NCBI GenBank assembly: GCA_964542875.1
Contig: CAZIWA010000006.1
Location: 20,102 to 84,101 of the forward strand
DNA from: CAZGOM01 sp964542875
GTDB taxonomy: Bacteria > Planctomycetota > Phycisphaerae > Phycisphaerales > Phycisphaeraceae
Direction: 5' to 3'
DNA: 64,000 nt
Part shown: in pieces, positions 1 through 10,300 of the stretch
Layout: every line of letters begins with the position of its first letter
Numbering within the stretch: position 1 is the stretch's first letter
The notes under the pieces: generated by a model
Databases searched by the model: none
Told to the model about the DNA's origin: nothing
What the model saw: only the letters and a program-made list of their open reading frames with translations
Program-made: the position numbers and the translations under genes

Positions 1-804
1 TGCGCGCTGGTGGGGGGAAGCACGGACAAAGCGGTTGCGGAAAAGTGGCTGCCGACGATGGCGACGGGCGAGGCATTTACCACGGTGGCGTTTTCGCAAC
101 TGAGGCGGCCGGGACCGGCCATGCTGCGGTGCGCGCGGCGGGGTGAAGGGTATGTGTTTGATGGTACGGCGCCGTGGTCGACCGGGTGGGGTCTGGCGAG
201 GCAGGTGGTGCTGGGCGGGACGATGGATGACGGAGGCCTGGTGTTTGCGCTGGTGAGCGCTGACGCCAAGGGGTTGTCGGCTTCGGAGCCGATGAAGATG
301 TGCGCGATGAATGCTTCGGCCACGGTCACGCTGTCGTGCAGCGGCGTGGAAATCGGGCCTGACCGGTTCATCAAGGTGATCAGCCGAGAGCAGCTACGAA
401 AGAACGATCAGCGGGGAATGTACCTGGTTTCGCATCTGTCGCACGGGGTGACGCAAGGAGCGCTGCGGTACCTGAGAAACCTGATGGAGACGCGTGGGTC
501 TGATGCGATTGCAGGCGTGATTACACGGGTGCAGGCGAGGCTGGAGGAGATCAAGCGAGATGAAGCGGCTTGGGTGGAACGTACGGAAGACCCGGGGTAT
601 GGCGAGGCGGGAATCAAAGTACGCGCGGCGAGCATTTTGCTTTCGATTCATGCGGCACAGGCTGCGGTGATGGCATCGGCCGGGAGCGCCAATGGCTTGG
701 ATCACCCGGCGCAGCGGCTGTATCGGGAGGCGATGCTGTATTCGCTGACGGCGCAGACAAGGGAACTGCAGGGGGCGATGCTGGAGGGAATATGTAATGG
801 GTAG
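1..804 (+). CDS. acyl-CoA dehydrogenase-like protein, C-terminal part
   Basis: The reading frame is open to the left edge, so the true start lies outside the window; about 267 codons are visible. The segment RRGEGYVFDGTAPWSTGWG, followed by a stretch on reversible flavin-type substrate shielding and then a long helical C-terminus (LVSHLSHGVTQGALRYLRNL), is the usual order of the middle beta-domain and C-terminal four-helix domain of acyl-CoA dehydrogenases. Such FAD enzymes oxidise acyl-CoA thioesters in the cytoplasm. The catalytic glutamate cannot be placed with confidence, so a dehydrogenase-like hydroxylase or another family member is possible. The gene ends 38 bp before the convergent cyclase gene. 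Confidence 0.6.
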   Translation, partial: CALVGGSTDKAVAEKWLPTMATGEAFTTVAFSQLRRPGPAMLRCARRGEGYVFDGTAPWSTGWGLARQVVLGGTMDDGGLVFALVSADAKGLSASEPMKMCAMNASATVTLSCSGVEIGPDRFIKVISREQLRKNDQRGMYLVSHLSHGVTQGALRYLRNLMETRGSDAIAGVITRVQARLEEIKRDEAAWVERTEDPGYGEAGIKVRAASILLSIHAAQAAVMASAGSANGLDHPAQRLYREAMLYSLTAQTRELQGAMLEGICNG

Positions 805-841
805 TTTACGAGTTGTAGATGAAGAAGCGGGAAACGAGATT

Positions 842-2242
842 TCAGGGGATTTCGGGTTTGGCGGCCTGAAGCTCGATGGAGTGGAAGGTGATGGAGCCGC
901 GGCAGGCGCCGATGCCAAGGCCGGAGGTGGCGGGGAGTGACCAAGCGGGGTTGGAGAGGTCGGTGGGATCGAGCTGGGAGCGGAAGACTTCGCCGCCGTC
1001 GAGGGTGAGGATGATTTTGTCTTTGCGGACTTTGAGCAGCGCGGTGTATTTGCGGCTGGTTTCGATTTTAAAACTGGAGCGGGAGGGCGAGTCGGGAAGA
1101 GAGCGTTTATTGATGGCGTTGATCCAGACCCATTCCTTGTAGACATCGTTTTCACGGGTCCAGGCGCCCATTTCGAGTGCGGCCTGGTTTTGGCCCTGGG
1201 AGAAGATGAGGGTGATGGGTTTGGAGCCGGAGTTGCGGGTGAAGGAGACGATCATGTCGTATTCGGGGGGGAGCTGGTTTTGGGGGACGGGGATGGCGAT
1301 GCGGGCGAGTGATTCGGGGGGTGTGTTTTCGCCGCTGGGATCCGCCATGGCGACGGTGAGGCCGGTGTTGGACCATTTCCAATCACCCAGGACGGTGTCT
1401 CGGGAAGGGTCGATGAGGTCGAGCAGGTTGGCCTTGGCGAAGGGTTTGTTGGGGTCGAGCTTGAAGGCCGGCGCGGGAGGTGTGAGGGGGACGGGAGAAA
1501 CGGTGGGAGTGGTGGGCGTGGTTTTGGATTTGGCGGCGGGAGGGAGGCTGAAAAAGAAGTAGATGCCCAGGCCGCCCAGGAGGATGATGGGGAAGAAGAT
1601 GATGGCGAGGAGTTCGGCTTTGGAGGCAGGTTTGCGGCCTGCGGGGAGGGCGGGAGCGTGCGTGGCGGTCTGGGGTGCGGCCTGAGCCGGCGCGGGGATG
1701 GGGGCTGCGGCGGGGAGGGATGGCGCGCAATGGAGAAGCACGGCGGGGACGGGGTCTTTGATGTTTTTGAGCTGACGGGGCCCGATGAAAGTGTGATTGA
1801 GGCTGGTGCGGTTTTTGATGATGTCAAAGCCGGACTGGGAGATGCATAGGGTATCGGGCAGGGCTTCGGCCATGAGACGGGCGGCGATGTTGACGCCTTC
1901 GCCCATGACGTCTTCGCCTTGAAAGACGACGTCGCCGAGATGGATGCCGATGCGGTGCTGGAGGCGTTGATCAACGGGGAGGGATTTGGCGCCGGTTTCC
2001 AGGCTTTGGAGCATGGCGGTGGCGGTTTTGACGGCGGAATCCAGCGAGGTGAAGTAGATGAGGAGGCCGTCGCCGGTGTTTTTGACGACTTTGCCGGAGT
2101 TGGCGGCGCAGAGGGAAGAGAAGTGGGCCAGATCACGATTGACGAGGGCGATGGTTTTTTCTTCTTCGTGCTGAACCCGGATGGAGTACCCCACGACGTC
2201 GGTGAAGATGATGGCGGCGAGGATGCGCTGGGACTGGGTCAT
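842..2242 (-). CDS. class III adenylate/guanylate cyclase with membrane anchor and C-terminal extracytoplasmic domain
   Basis: The protein is 466 aa from the ATG at 2242, chosen because the cyclase fold starts at once (MTQSQRILAAIIFTDVVGYS) and an AGGA lies upstream; a longer frame reaches 2323. Residues 1-170 are a class III nucleotide cyclase domain: FTDVVGYS carries the first metal Asp, NTGDGLL the second, and GIHLGDVVFQGEDVMGEGVN the turn typical of the family. An Ala/Pro-rich linker follows, then one membrane span near 212-235, then about 200 residues that look beta-rich and resemble laminin-G/3-keto-disaccharide-hydrolase-like domains. The cyclase would face the cytoplasm and the C-terminal domain the periplasm, so a bound ligand could set cNMP output. 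Whether it makes cAMP or cGMP cannot be told. Confidence 0.8.
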   Translation of the reverse strand: MTQSQRILAAIIFTDVVGYSIRVQHEEEKTIALVNRDLAHFSSLCAANSGKVVKNTGDGLLIYFTSLDSAVKTATAMLQSLETGAKSLPVDQRLQHRIGIHLGDVVFQGEDVMGEGVNIAARLMAEALPDTLCISQSGFDIIKNRTSLNHTFIGPRQLKNIKDPVPAVLLHCAPSLPAAAPIPAPAQAAPQTATHAPALPAGRKPASKAELLAIIFFPIILLGGLGIYFFFSLPPAAKSKTTPTTPTVSPVPLTPPAPAFKLDPNKPFAKANLLDLIDPSRDTVLGDWKWSNTGLTVAMADPSGENTPPESLARIAIPVPQNQLPPEYDMIVSFTRNSGSKPITLIFSQGQNQAALEMGAWTRENDVYKEWVWINAINKRSLPDSPSRSSFKIETSRKYTALLKVRKDKIILTLDGGEVFRSQLDPTDLSNPAWSLPATSGLGIGACRGSITFHSIELQAAKPEIP

Positions 2243-2593
2243 GGAGGTGGTTTCCTGATTGGGGGCGATTATAGGGGATTGGCGGTGGGTGATTGCATTT
2301 GGGAAATTTGAAAGCGCGTGCACCCGGGGTATCGGGTGTTCGGGTTATCGCGGGGCTTCTGGAAAGCCTGATCCAGCCAAGGTGCGTGCATCTTTGATAC
2401 CCAAACTTCACTCAACCCACTCCTGGACATCTACTCCGGTCATCCGATGGTGCGGGCGGGCGGGCTTTCGTCAAAAGCGATTGTCCTTTGATTGGCTGTG
2501 GGCGGTCGGGCGCGGTTTAGCACAGTTGGGGTAATATGAGCGGCCCGGGATTTGATGATGACCTTCATTCACACGCGACAGAGAGCTTGATTC
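2243..2593. other. intergenic region between divergent cyclase and argH genes
   Basis: There are 351 bp between the divergent start codons. I see no coding frame with family-like sequence. It must hold promoters for both directions. A TAATAT hexamer at 2532-2537 could be the argH -10 box, but no good -35 lies at the right distance. No terminator-like hairpin was found. Confidence 0.4.
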
Positions 2594-4153
2594 ATGGCGA
2601 AGAAAAACGCGACGGCAGGCAAAAGTGGTTCCAAGAAAAAGTCCGGCAAGGCCGCGGTGGCGGCGGCGCCCGCAGCGGTGGTGAAGCCGTGGGAGCATGC
2701 CAAGTCCGGTGAGGGGTCCGGCGGGGATCCGCTTGCGGCGCGGTTTGTGGAATCGCTCAGCTATGACCGGCGGCTGTATCAGCACGATATTTCAGGGTCG
2801 ATCGCGCATGCGATGATGCTGGCGGAAGTGGGATTGATCAATGAGGCGGAACTGAAGGCGATCATCAAGGGGCTGGAAGAGATTCGCGAGGAGATCACCG
2901 CGGCGGGGGCGGACTACGGCGCGGCATGGCCGGGCTGGAAAGTGGAACTGGAAGACGTGCATATGTGCATCGAGGCGGCACTGATCGCCAAGATCGGCGA
3001 TCCGGGGCGCAAGCTGCACACCGGGCGCAGCCGCAACGATCAGGTGGCGCTGGATCTTTCGCTGTGGATTTCGGATGCGACGCAGGAGATCGAGAAGATC
3101 TGCGTTCGGCTTTGCCGGGCGTTTTTAGAGCTGGCCAAGCGCGATGGACACATCGTGATGCCGTCGTATACGCATCTGCAGCGGGCGCAGCCGATTGTGG
3201 TGGCGGGTGAACTGATTGCGTGGATCGAGGCGTTTGCACGCGGGCGCGACCGGCTGGCGAGCCTGATGAACCTGGGGCTGATGGAAAACCCGCTGGGCTC
3301 CGGCGCGATCGCGGGGAGCAGTCTGCCTTTGGACCGGGACATCACCAGCGACATCCTGGGATACGAAATGGCATCGGGCAGCAGCATCGACGCGACGGCA
3401 CGCAGGGATATCGCGCTGGACTTTGTTTACAGCCTGACGATGCTCTCCATGAATCTTTCACGGTGGGCGGAACAGTGGATCATCTACACGTCAACGGAAT
3501 TCAGCTTCATCACGCTTAGCGCGCATCACACGACGGGGTCTTCCATGATGCCCCAGAAGCGCAACCCCGACATGCTGGAACTGACGCGCGGGCGGACTGG
3601 GAACGTGTACGGCAACCTGGTGGCGCTGTTGACGATCCTCAAAGGAACGCCGCTGGCGTACAACCGGGACCTGCAGGAAGACAAGCGGCAGCTTTTCCAG
3701 GCGTTTGATATCGCACGCGACTGCCTGGAGATGGCGGTGCGGATCGTGGAAGGGGTGAAGTTCAACGAAGAGAAGATCGCGCAGGGGCTGGACAAAGGCT
3801 TCCTGGATGCGACTAGCCTGGCGGAATACTTTGTGACCAAGGGTGTGCCGTTTAGAACATCGCACCAGATCGTGGGCGCATTGGTACGCTTGTGCGAAAA
3901 GAAGGGCGTGAACCAACTGAGCCAACTGGCGCTGACTGATTTCGCGCATGCGGTGAAGGATGCGGGCTCAACCGTGAAGGTGGGCAAGGATGTGTTTGAG
4001 TGGCTGGGCGCGGCCAATGTGGTGAAGCGCTATCTGAGCTACGGCAACGCCGGGCACACGGGCACGAAGCACCAGATCGGACTGTGGGAACAGGCCCTCA
4101 ACGACATGGAAGGAAACGCCGAAAGCGGCGGAGAAGAAGATGTCAAGGGATGA
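2594..4153 (+). CDS. argH: argininosuccinate lyase
   Basis: The protein is 519 aa and catalyses the last step of arginine synthesis, splitting argininosuccinate into arginine and fumarate in the cytoplasm. The fumarase/aspartase-superfamily signature GSSMMPQKRNPD is intact (about residue 315) and carries the catalytic serine loop. Other family blocks are visible: TGRSRNDQVALD, SYTHLQRAQP and NPLGSGAIAGSSLP. It is about 50 residues longer than typical ArgH because of a Lys/Ala-rich N-terminal tail of roughly 35 residues before the enzyme fold. The ATG at 2594 is the first start in frame; a start near residue 33 cannot be excluded. The next gene follows after 103 bp on the same strand and is unrelated in function. 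Confidence 0.95.
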   Translation: MAKKNATAGKSGSKKKSGKAAVAAAPAAVVKPWEHAKSGEGSGGDPLAARFVESLSYDRRLYQHDISGSIAHAMMLAEVGLINEAELKAIIKGLEEIREEITAAGADYGAAWPGWKVELEDVHMCIEAALIAKIGDPGRKLHTGRSRNDQVALDLSLWISDATQEIEKICVRLCRAFLELAKRDGHIVMPSYTHLQRAQPIVVAGELIAWIEAFARGRDRLASLMNLGLMENPLGSGAIAGSSLPLDRDITSDILGYEMASGSSIDATARRDIALDFVYSLTMLSMNLSRWAEQWIIYTSTEFSFITLSAHHTTGSSMMPQKRNPDMLELTRGRTGNVYGNLVALLTILKGTPLAYNRDLQEDKRQLFQAFDIARDCLEMAVRIVEGVKFNEEKIAQGLDKGFLDATSLAEYFVTKGVPFRTSHQIVGALVRLCEKKGVNQLSQLALTDFAHAVKDAGSTVKVGKDVFEWLGAANVVKRYLSYGNAGHTGTKHQIGLWEQALNDMEGNAESGGEEDVKG

Positions 4154-4256
4154 CCGGCGTCTTGCATTATGATTTTGAGTGAAGGCAAAGTGCGGGCTGA
4201 AAAGGCGTCGACCAGGCGGTGGTTGGTTCCAGGAACAAGCGACGAGGGTGATTTGT

Positions 4257-5906
4257 ATGTTGATCCTGACCTGCATTCAGGGGCCCGATAAGGGCAGGCG
4301 CTTTGAGCTCCCGGCGAATGAACCGCAATTGATCGGGCGGTCTTCGGAAGCGCTTCCGCTTCATGATGCGACGATTTCCCGGCGGCATGCGGAGCTGACC
4401 CCTGACTCGGGGCGGTGGTTCATCAACGACCTGCAGAGCTCCAACGGCACGTTTGTGAATGGGCATCGGGTCAACAAGCGGGCACTGCTGCACATTGGCG
4501 ATCAGATCCGGACGGGGACAACGATTCTGCTGTTTGGCCACGAGGGGATGAGCAATCGCCTGCCGCAGATCCGGATGGCGGGTGACGAGCCGGAAATTCC
4601 CGCGCAGGTGGAGAAGTCGGTCACGAGCAGCGATGACTCGCTGATGCTGGCGATCAGCGATCCCAGCGCGGCGGCGTCGATCCAGCTCAGGCTGATCTAC
4701 AACGTGACGGCGCTGATCGGTACGGTGGATACGCGCGAGGAGCTGCTGGACAAGATCATGGAGATGATCTTCGACTTCTTCCAGGCCGACCGCGGATTTA
4801 TTCTGCTGCAGGAAAACCCGGATGACAAACCCAATCCGGCGGTGATCCGGCATCGTCAGACACCGAAAAACAAGCGTGATGCGCAGATCACGGTGAGCAA
4901 GACGATCATTCAACTGGTGCTGGGCAAATCCGAGGGCGTGCTGTCATCCAACGCGATGACGGACAAGCGTTTCGCCTCGGGCGACAGCGTGCAGAACTAC
5001 AAGATCCGGTCTGCGATGTGCGTGCCGATCAAGTTCAAGGCGAAGACGTTTGGGGTGATTCATCTCGACAGCATGATGATCAACTTCACGTTTACGGAAG
5101 ACCAACTGAAGCTGTTGACTGCGATTGGCGTGCAGACGGGGCTGGCGCTGTCCAACGAGGCGCTTTACAAGGAGCGGCTGGAGCGCGAACGGCTGGCCGC
5201 GGTGGGGCAGACGGTGGCTTCGCTTTCGCACTCGATCAAGAACATTCTGCAGGGCATGCGCGGCGGGGCGGACCTTGTGGAGATGGGATTCAAGAAAGAA
5301 AACACCGCATTGGTGAAGGGCGGATGGGACATTGTTTCAAGGAATCTGGAACGGATTTACGGGCTTTCGATGAACATGCTGGCGTACTCCAAGCAGAGGA
5401 AGCCGGAAATCGAGATGGTGAATTTCTCGAAGCTGATCAAGGAATTGGGAGAGTTGATCGAGCACCGGTTTGACCATCGGAAGGTGGCGCTGGTGTTTGA
5501 TATCGACCCGGATATTCCGCCTGTGCCGATGGATTCATCGGGCATTCACCAGGCGCTATTGAACCTGCTGGTGAACGCGCTGGACGCGTGCGAGCCGGAC
5601 AAGGGCGTGGTGACGGTGAAGGCGATGTATACGGCGGACCCGCAGATATTGACGATCCAGGTGATCGACAACGGCGGGGGGATTCCCAAGGAGATTCAGC
5701 CTCACTTGTTTGAGCCGTTCTATTCAACCAAGGGGTTGGGCGGCACGGGGCTTGGGCTTGTGGTGACGCAGAAAGTGATCGACGAGCACAAGGGCGAGAT
5801 TGAGTTTGAGAGTTCAGAGGAAGGTGGGACGACGTTTACGATCACGCTGCCTTGCTCGACGGATATCGAGCGGGAATCGGCGGATACGATTGCGCCGTCG
5901 AAGTGA
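4257..5906 (+). CDS. FHA-GAF sensor histidine kinase
   Basis: The protein is 549 aa from the ATG at 4257 (GAGGG just upstream); a longer frame opens at 4179 but adds only low-complexity residues. Residues 1-100 form an FHA phosphothreonine-binding domain (GRSSEALPLHD, SRRHAEL, SSNGTFVNG). Residues 150-310 are a GAF domain. Residues 320-545 are an NtrB-like kinase: H-box ASLSHSIKNILQG, N-box NLLVNALDAC, G1 DNGGGIP, F-box LFEPFYSTKG and G2 GTGLGLVV. No membrane span is seen, so it is a cytoplasmic sensor. FHA suggests input from Ser/Thr protein phosphorylation. No receiver gene is adjacent; the NtrC-type regulator at 42.9-44.4 kb is a conceivable but unproven partner. Confidence 0.9.
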   Translation: MLILTCIQGPDKGRRFELPANEPQLIGRSSEALPLHDATISRRHAELTPDSGRWFINDLQSSNGTFVNGHRVNKRALLHIGDQIRTGTTILLFGHEGMSNRLPQIRMAGDEPEIPAQVEKSVTSSDDSLMLAISDPSAAASIQLRLIYNVTALIGTVDTREELLDKIMEMIFDFFQADRGFILLQENPDDKPNPAVIRHRQTPKNKRDAQITVSKTIIQLVLGKSEGVLSSNAMTDKRFASGDSVQNYKIRSAMCVPIKFKAKTFGVIHLDSMMINFTFTEDQLKLLTAIGVQTGLALSNEALYKERLERERLAAVGQTVASLSHSIKNILQGMRGGADLVEMGFKKENTALVKGGWDIVSRNLERIYGLSMNMLAYSKQRKPEIEMVNFSKLIKELGELIEHRFDHRKVALVFDIDPDIPPVPMDSSGIHQALLNLLVNALDACEPDKGVVTVKAMYTADPQILTIQVIDNGGGIPKEIQPHLFEPFYSTKGLGGTGLGLVVTQKVIDEHKGEIEFESSEEGGTTFTITLPCSTDIERESADTIAPSK

Positions 5907-5916
5907 ATGTGAAGAA

Positions 5917-5945
5917 GGGTCTGGGGTTTAGGGTCTGGGGTCTGG
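5917..5945. repeat. short GGGTCTGG-type simple repeat
   Basis: Just after the kinase stop codon the sequence repeats the words GGGTCTGG and GGGTTTAGGGTCTGG. It is a short degenerate tandem repeat between convergent genes. No terminator hairpin is visible here. Confidence 0.5.
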
Positions 5946-6029
5946 CCGGAGAAGACCTTGGTTTTGATGTGCGCAGATTTATTGATGTGATGGGACGAAG
6001 AGATAACCGCCTACGCGTGAACGCGAGGC

Positions 6030-7070
6030 TCAGCCTTTAGGGAGCCAGGTTTCAGGCTTTGGGGGTGGGGCTTCTTCGAGTTCGTCGATGTAGTAGAGGT
6101 AGTCGCGCAGGGGGAGGAAGCGGCTGGAATCCCGTGAGGTGAGGATGACGAGGATGAAGAGGGTGGAGGCCAGAAGCATGAGGAAGCTGCCGACGGCGTA
6201 GATGCTGGCGAGGGTGAGGATGAAAGCGGGGACGGCACCGGAGGCGGAGGCTGCGGGGAGAAGGAGAATGGCGAGGCAGGAGACGACCGCCATGAATGTG
6301 GAGATGACGAGAAGACGCACGCCGATGGTTTCACTGGAGACGGAGAGGCCCGAGAGGCCATGAACGGTGAGGGAAACGAAGTTCATGGTGGATTTGCCGG
6401 CGATTCTGGTGGAGCGGGGGACGGGGAGGAGGGCGATGGGGAAGCGGGACTTGAACATGGATGCGGAATAATGGTTCCAAAGCTCCGGCAGGACGACGAG
6501 CCGATGGACGGCGGCGGGGGGGATGATGGAAAAGTTACCGACTTTGACGGGTTTTCCGGTGAGGACGAGGTGAAGGAGCTTGTAGCAGTTGTAAAGAAGG
6601 ACGAAGAGCCGGCTTTCGGAGCGCTTGGAACGGGCGGCGAAAACCGCTTTGGTGTTTTGGTGCTGGGTGAAGAGCTGGTGGAGCTTGGGTACGTCTTCGG
6701 GGGCATCTTCGCCGTCAGAATCCATGACGACGACGGGGGACTGCGGTGCATTTTCACTGAGCCATGCGAGCCCGATGGCGATGGCGCGCTGGTGGCCGAG
6801 GTTCGCACGCAGGCGGAGAATTTTAAGGTTTTGAATACGAACGAATGAATTTTTGTGGAGTTCCAAGGCGGGGCGTTTGTTGATGGAGCCGTCGTCCACG
6901 GCGAGCACCTGACAAGAAATACCCGCCTGGGCGAGGGTGGCTTCCAGGCGATCCAGCAGGGGGGCGAGGGATTCCCAGTCTTCATAAACGGGCATCAGGA
7001 TGGTGAGAAGGCCGGCCTGGGGGGGTGAGGCGGGGGTGGCCGTTTGCGGTGGGTTTGTGGGTAATGTCAC
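6030..7070 (-). CDS. family 2 glycosyltransferase with C-terminal membrane spans
   Basis: The protein is 346 aa. The N-terminal 220 residues are a GT-A fold: LLTILMPVYEDWESLAPLL opens the nucleotide-sugar site, LAVDDGS is the DDGS motif, and VVVMDSDGEDAPED holds the DxD-like metal site. Two hydrophobic segments near 235-265 and 275-305 would place the C-terminus in the membrane, as in GtrB/dolichyl-phosphate-mannose-synthase-like enzymes that move a sugar to polyprenyl phosphate. The donor and acceptor cannot be told. The listed start is a GTG with no clear ribosome-binding site, so the exact N-terminus is uncertain. It is monocistronic and convergent with the kinase gene. Confidence 0.85.
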   Translation of the reverse strand: MTLPTNPPQTATPASPPQAGLLTILMPVYEDWESLAPLLDRLEATLAQAGISCQVLAVDDGSINKRPALELHKNSFVRIQNLKILRLRANLGHQRAIAIGLAWLSENAPQSPVVVMDSDGEDAPEDVPKLHQLFTQHQNTKAVFAARSKRSESRLFVLLYNCYKLLHLVLTGKPVKVGNFSIIPPAAVHRLVVLPELWNHYSASMFKSRFPIALLPVPRSTRIAGKSTMNFVSLTVHGLSGLSVSSETIGVRLLVISTFMAVVSCLAILLLPAASASGAVPAFILTLASIYAVGSFLMLLASTLFILVILTSRDSSRFLPLRDYLYYIDELEEAPPPKPETWLPKG

Positions 7071-7268
7071 GGGCTGTCGCCAGAAATAGGGGGCTCCAAG
7101 GCCATGATATCGACCTTCGGGAGGGACGTTTTAACACAGCGAGGGGAGCGTGCGAAGGAGAGGCTGGGTTTGGTTTTTATTCGGATTGTTTAAAACACAT
7201 CCAAAAATTGACGCAATAGATGAATTGGTGGGACGTTGGACGCTTTAATTGCCCTTCTCGGGAATGAC

Positions 7269-7296
7269 TTGCCAGATTCATTTTCCGGGGTAATCT
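7269..7296 (+). promoter_or_regulatory. possible promoter of the giant surface-protein gene
   Basis: TTGCCA at 7269-7274 and TAATCT at 7291-7296 are separated by 16 bp and would start transcription near 7303. That falls inside the GTG-initiated version of the downstream ORF and so favours the ATG at 7343. The -10 match is weak, so this is only a candidate. Confidence 0.3.
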
Positions 7297-7342
7297 AGTT
7301 GTGGCTCTTTCCACCCTTAACGTCTGTACAGGAATTGGACCT

Positions 7343-10300
7343 ATGCGTAATTCGACTCGTCTGCGTGCCTTGGACAGCGTGCGTAGCGTATTTGGTCGTT
7401 TGAAAAACCAGTTCGAGACGCCCAGCCGTAAAGGGCTGAAGGATGAGCAACTTAAGACCAAGCTGGTTCGCGAAACCACTCATGAATTGATGGCGCCCCT
7501 GGAAACAAGGGTGATGCTGAGCACGGCGCCGAACCTGGTGTTGACGCCCAACCAGAACGTTGGTGGAACGCTGCAAGGAACGTATGCGGTTGTGGATATC
7601 TCAGCTTTGACCGGCGGGGATATTTACATGAACGACGAAACAGCGGCGATGGGCCGGCTGTTTAAGGTGGTGCGCGATGCCAACGGGCAGGTGACCGGCG
7701 TGACGCCGATCGGGCAGATTGCCCAGGTGAACGGCAGCGCGGTGATTCAGCTTTCGAGCTTGACGACGGGTGCAAACGGGAACTTCTACACCGCGGGCGT
7801 GGATGGGTCTTCCTTCCTGCCGGTGGACAACGTCGGTAAGGATCTTCAGACGGCGAAGCTGAGCGTGCAGGCGCTGGCGATTTCCGGTGAGAACGATCCG
7901 GCTTCGGGCCTGCAGCGGATTTTCATTATCGACTCCAACGGGTCTACGCTGGACCTGTACGAACTTCGCCGGTCTGCGGATGGCGCGGCCGACAAGCTGA
8001 CGCCCGTGGGCCTCAACGGTGCGATCTACACGAACGTGCTGGACGACAAGGGCAACGTGGTGACGCAGTTGCCCGTGCTGGGCATGCAATCGGCGGCGAT
8101 TGTTCCGACGGGGAACTCCGATGTGGTTTCCATCGGCTATCGGGCCGATGAAGTTTCGCCGCAAAAGGCGACCGGTTATGTGGCTGACAGCTTTGATATC
8201 CGCGGCGTGACTGTGCGCCCGCAGGATCTTTCAACCAATGACCAGACGTATCTGCTCAACCGGCGCGATCCGCTTCGTACGCACTTTGGTTTGCCTGAAT
8301 TTGAACTTTGGCAGGTGACGCGCGACCCGCTGACCCAAGCGATTTTGAACAACACGTACGTGGGTGCGGTGAAGTCCGGCGGGAAGAACGTGATCCGGGC
8401 GGATGCGATTGAATCCGATCCCGAAACCGGCCTGATGACGACGCTGGGCATTACTTATGACTTCTCTCCTGTGCCGACGATCGGCCTGCAGGGGAACCTG
8501 GGCGATTCCTACGCCATCAGCGACATCGTGGTGACACGGCTGACGCAGGCGACGGGCACCAAAGGCAGCAACGACAGCATTTTCGCGGTGGTGGACGACA
8601 ACTCTTTTGCGGACCTTTACCGGATCCGTCAAGGGACTGCGCAGACCCCCGACCCCACCTCCGGCGTTACGAGCTGGGATGGGCTTGCGGACCCCAATGA
8701 CCCCAATGCGTCCCCGATGCAGCGCCTGGGGCGCATGGTGGACACCAAGAACCAGCCGCTTTACTTCGTGCAGGCGCTGGCTTCAGACTGGTCGACGGCG
8801 ATGAGCCCGACGGGCAGCGTGCATAACTATGTGTGGGCGATTGGTTCGTCGTCTCCTTCGGCCAACGCAGCAATGTCTCTGTATCGCTTTGATATGAACG
8901 GCCAGGCAGGCACTCCCGGTAAGGAAGCCTACCAAGCTGTTGAAGAATATCCGTTGAACGACGGCGTGGGTTCGCTGAACTACGTTGTGAAGGGGCTTGC
9001 GTATAAGCCCTGGACGCAAGATTTGTACCCGGCTCCGCCGTTTAATGACCTTATTCCCGATCAGGGCGAACTGTATGCGATCGTGGCATATCCGGATGGG
9101 GACCACATCGTCAAGATCGATATCCCCAGTCCTGGCTTTGATGCACTGAACCAGCCGACGCCGGTGATCATTCCCACCGATAAGTTTGGGCAGCAGATCA
9201 TCGGCCGGGTGACTGATCTGGCCAAGTTGACTCAAACGGTTTCCTCAATCGATTTCCAGATGAACCCGTATTCCCCCAACCCGACCTGGAACCTTTATGG
9301 TCTCACGGGCAAGGTGGGCGATGCGAACCGGAGCCTTGCAAGCGTAGCCACATCAGGCAGCGTGGGTGTGATTCAGGCCGTTGATCCATATATGCGCGGC
9401 TTAAGCTTCGGCACGATGCAGACCCCACTGGGGGATGCCGTGCGCGTTCAGCCTTTCAGCATCAAGGGCAGCCTCCAGATCAACTCCCGCGACCAACTGA
9501 TGACGTCGCAGTGGACCAGTGCGTACTACTCCCTGAGCGAAACATCGGCGGCAGCGACCCTCAAGTACAAACTGCTGTTTAATTCCTCCGATCCGACTGC
9601 ACCGGCTCAGTTGAGCATCAATGCATTGACCGAAGCCCAGGTTCGTGACTGGGAAATCCGTCCCGGCAGGTCTGATGGCGAATTCAAGGCTCTGGCGACA
9701 GACCCGACGACCGGCGTGATTTACGGCGTGCTGGAAGTGGTGGATAACGCGAAGCTTGGAAGCGGCGTGAAGCAGATCCTGGTGAAAGTGGACCCCAGCC
9801 TGAAGCAGAGCACCAAGTGGGGTGACTTTGTCCAGGTGGACCCTGTGATCACCTACGAAGACACGAACAACGATGGGATTCTTGAGCGCGTGGGCGGTGT
9901 GATCACCGTCGGCGGCGCTGATACGCAGATTCTTGAAATGGACTTCACCCGGACGGGTGAACTCATCGGGCTTCAGCGTAAGCCCAATGACCAGCTCTAT
10001 AACACGCCGGCGACGAACTCCTTGGTGGCGATCAATCGGATCAACCCCAGCAAGTCGACGCAATTGGTGGACGATTCCATCGAATACACCGGAATGCGCG
10101 CGCTGTACAACCAGTTCCCTGTGGGGCTTGGCTCCAGCCCGCTGGGCCGGTATCTGTCGGTTGTGCCCGATCCCAAGCCCGTGGATGATAATGGGCTCAA
10201 GCTGCACACGATCATCCCCAACAAGTACAACCAGGTTGCAGGGTCGCTGAGCACCGGGCCTGCGATTATCGACTTGGATACATCGACGGTGGTGGACTTT

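Noticed and set aside
7301..7342. GTG start at 7301 for the giant protein
   Set aside because: It has no ribosome-binding site and would be at or upstream of the likely transcription start. ATG 7343 is better placed.
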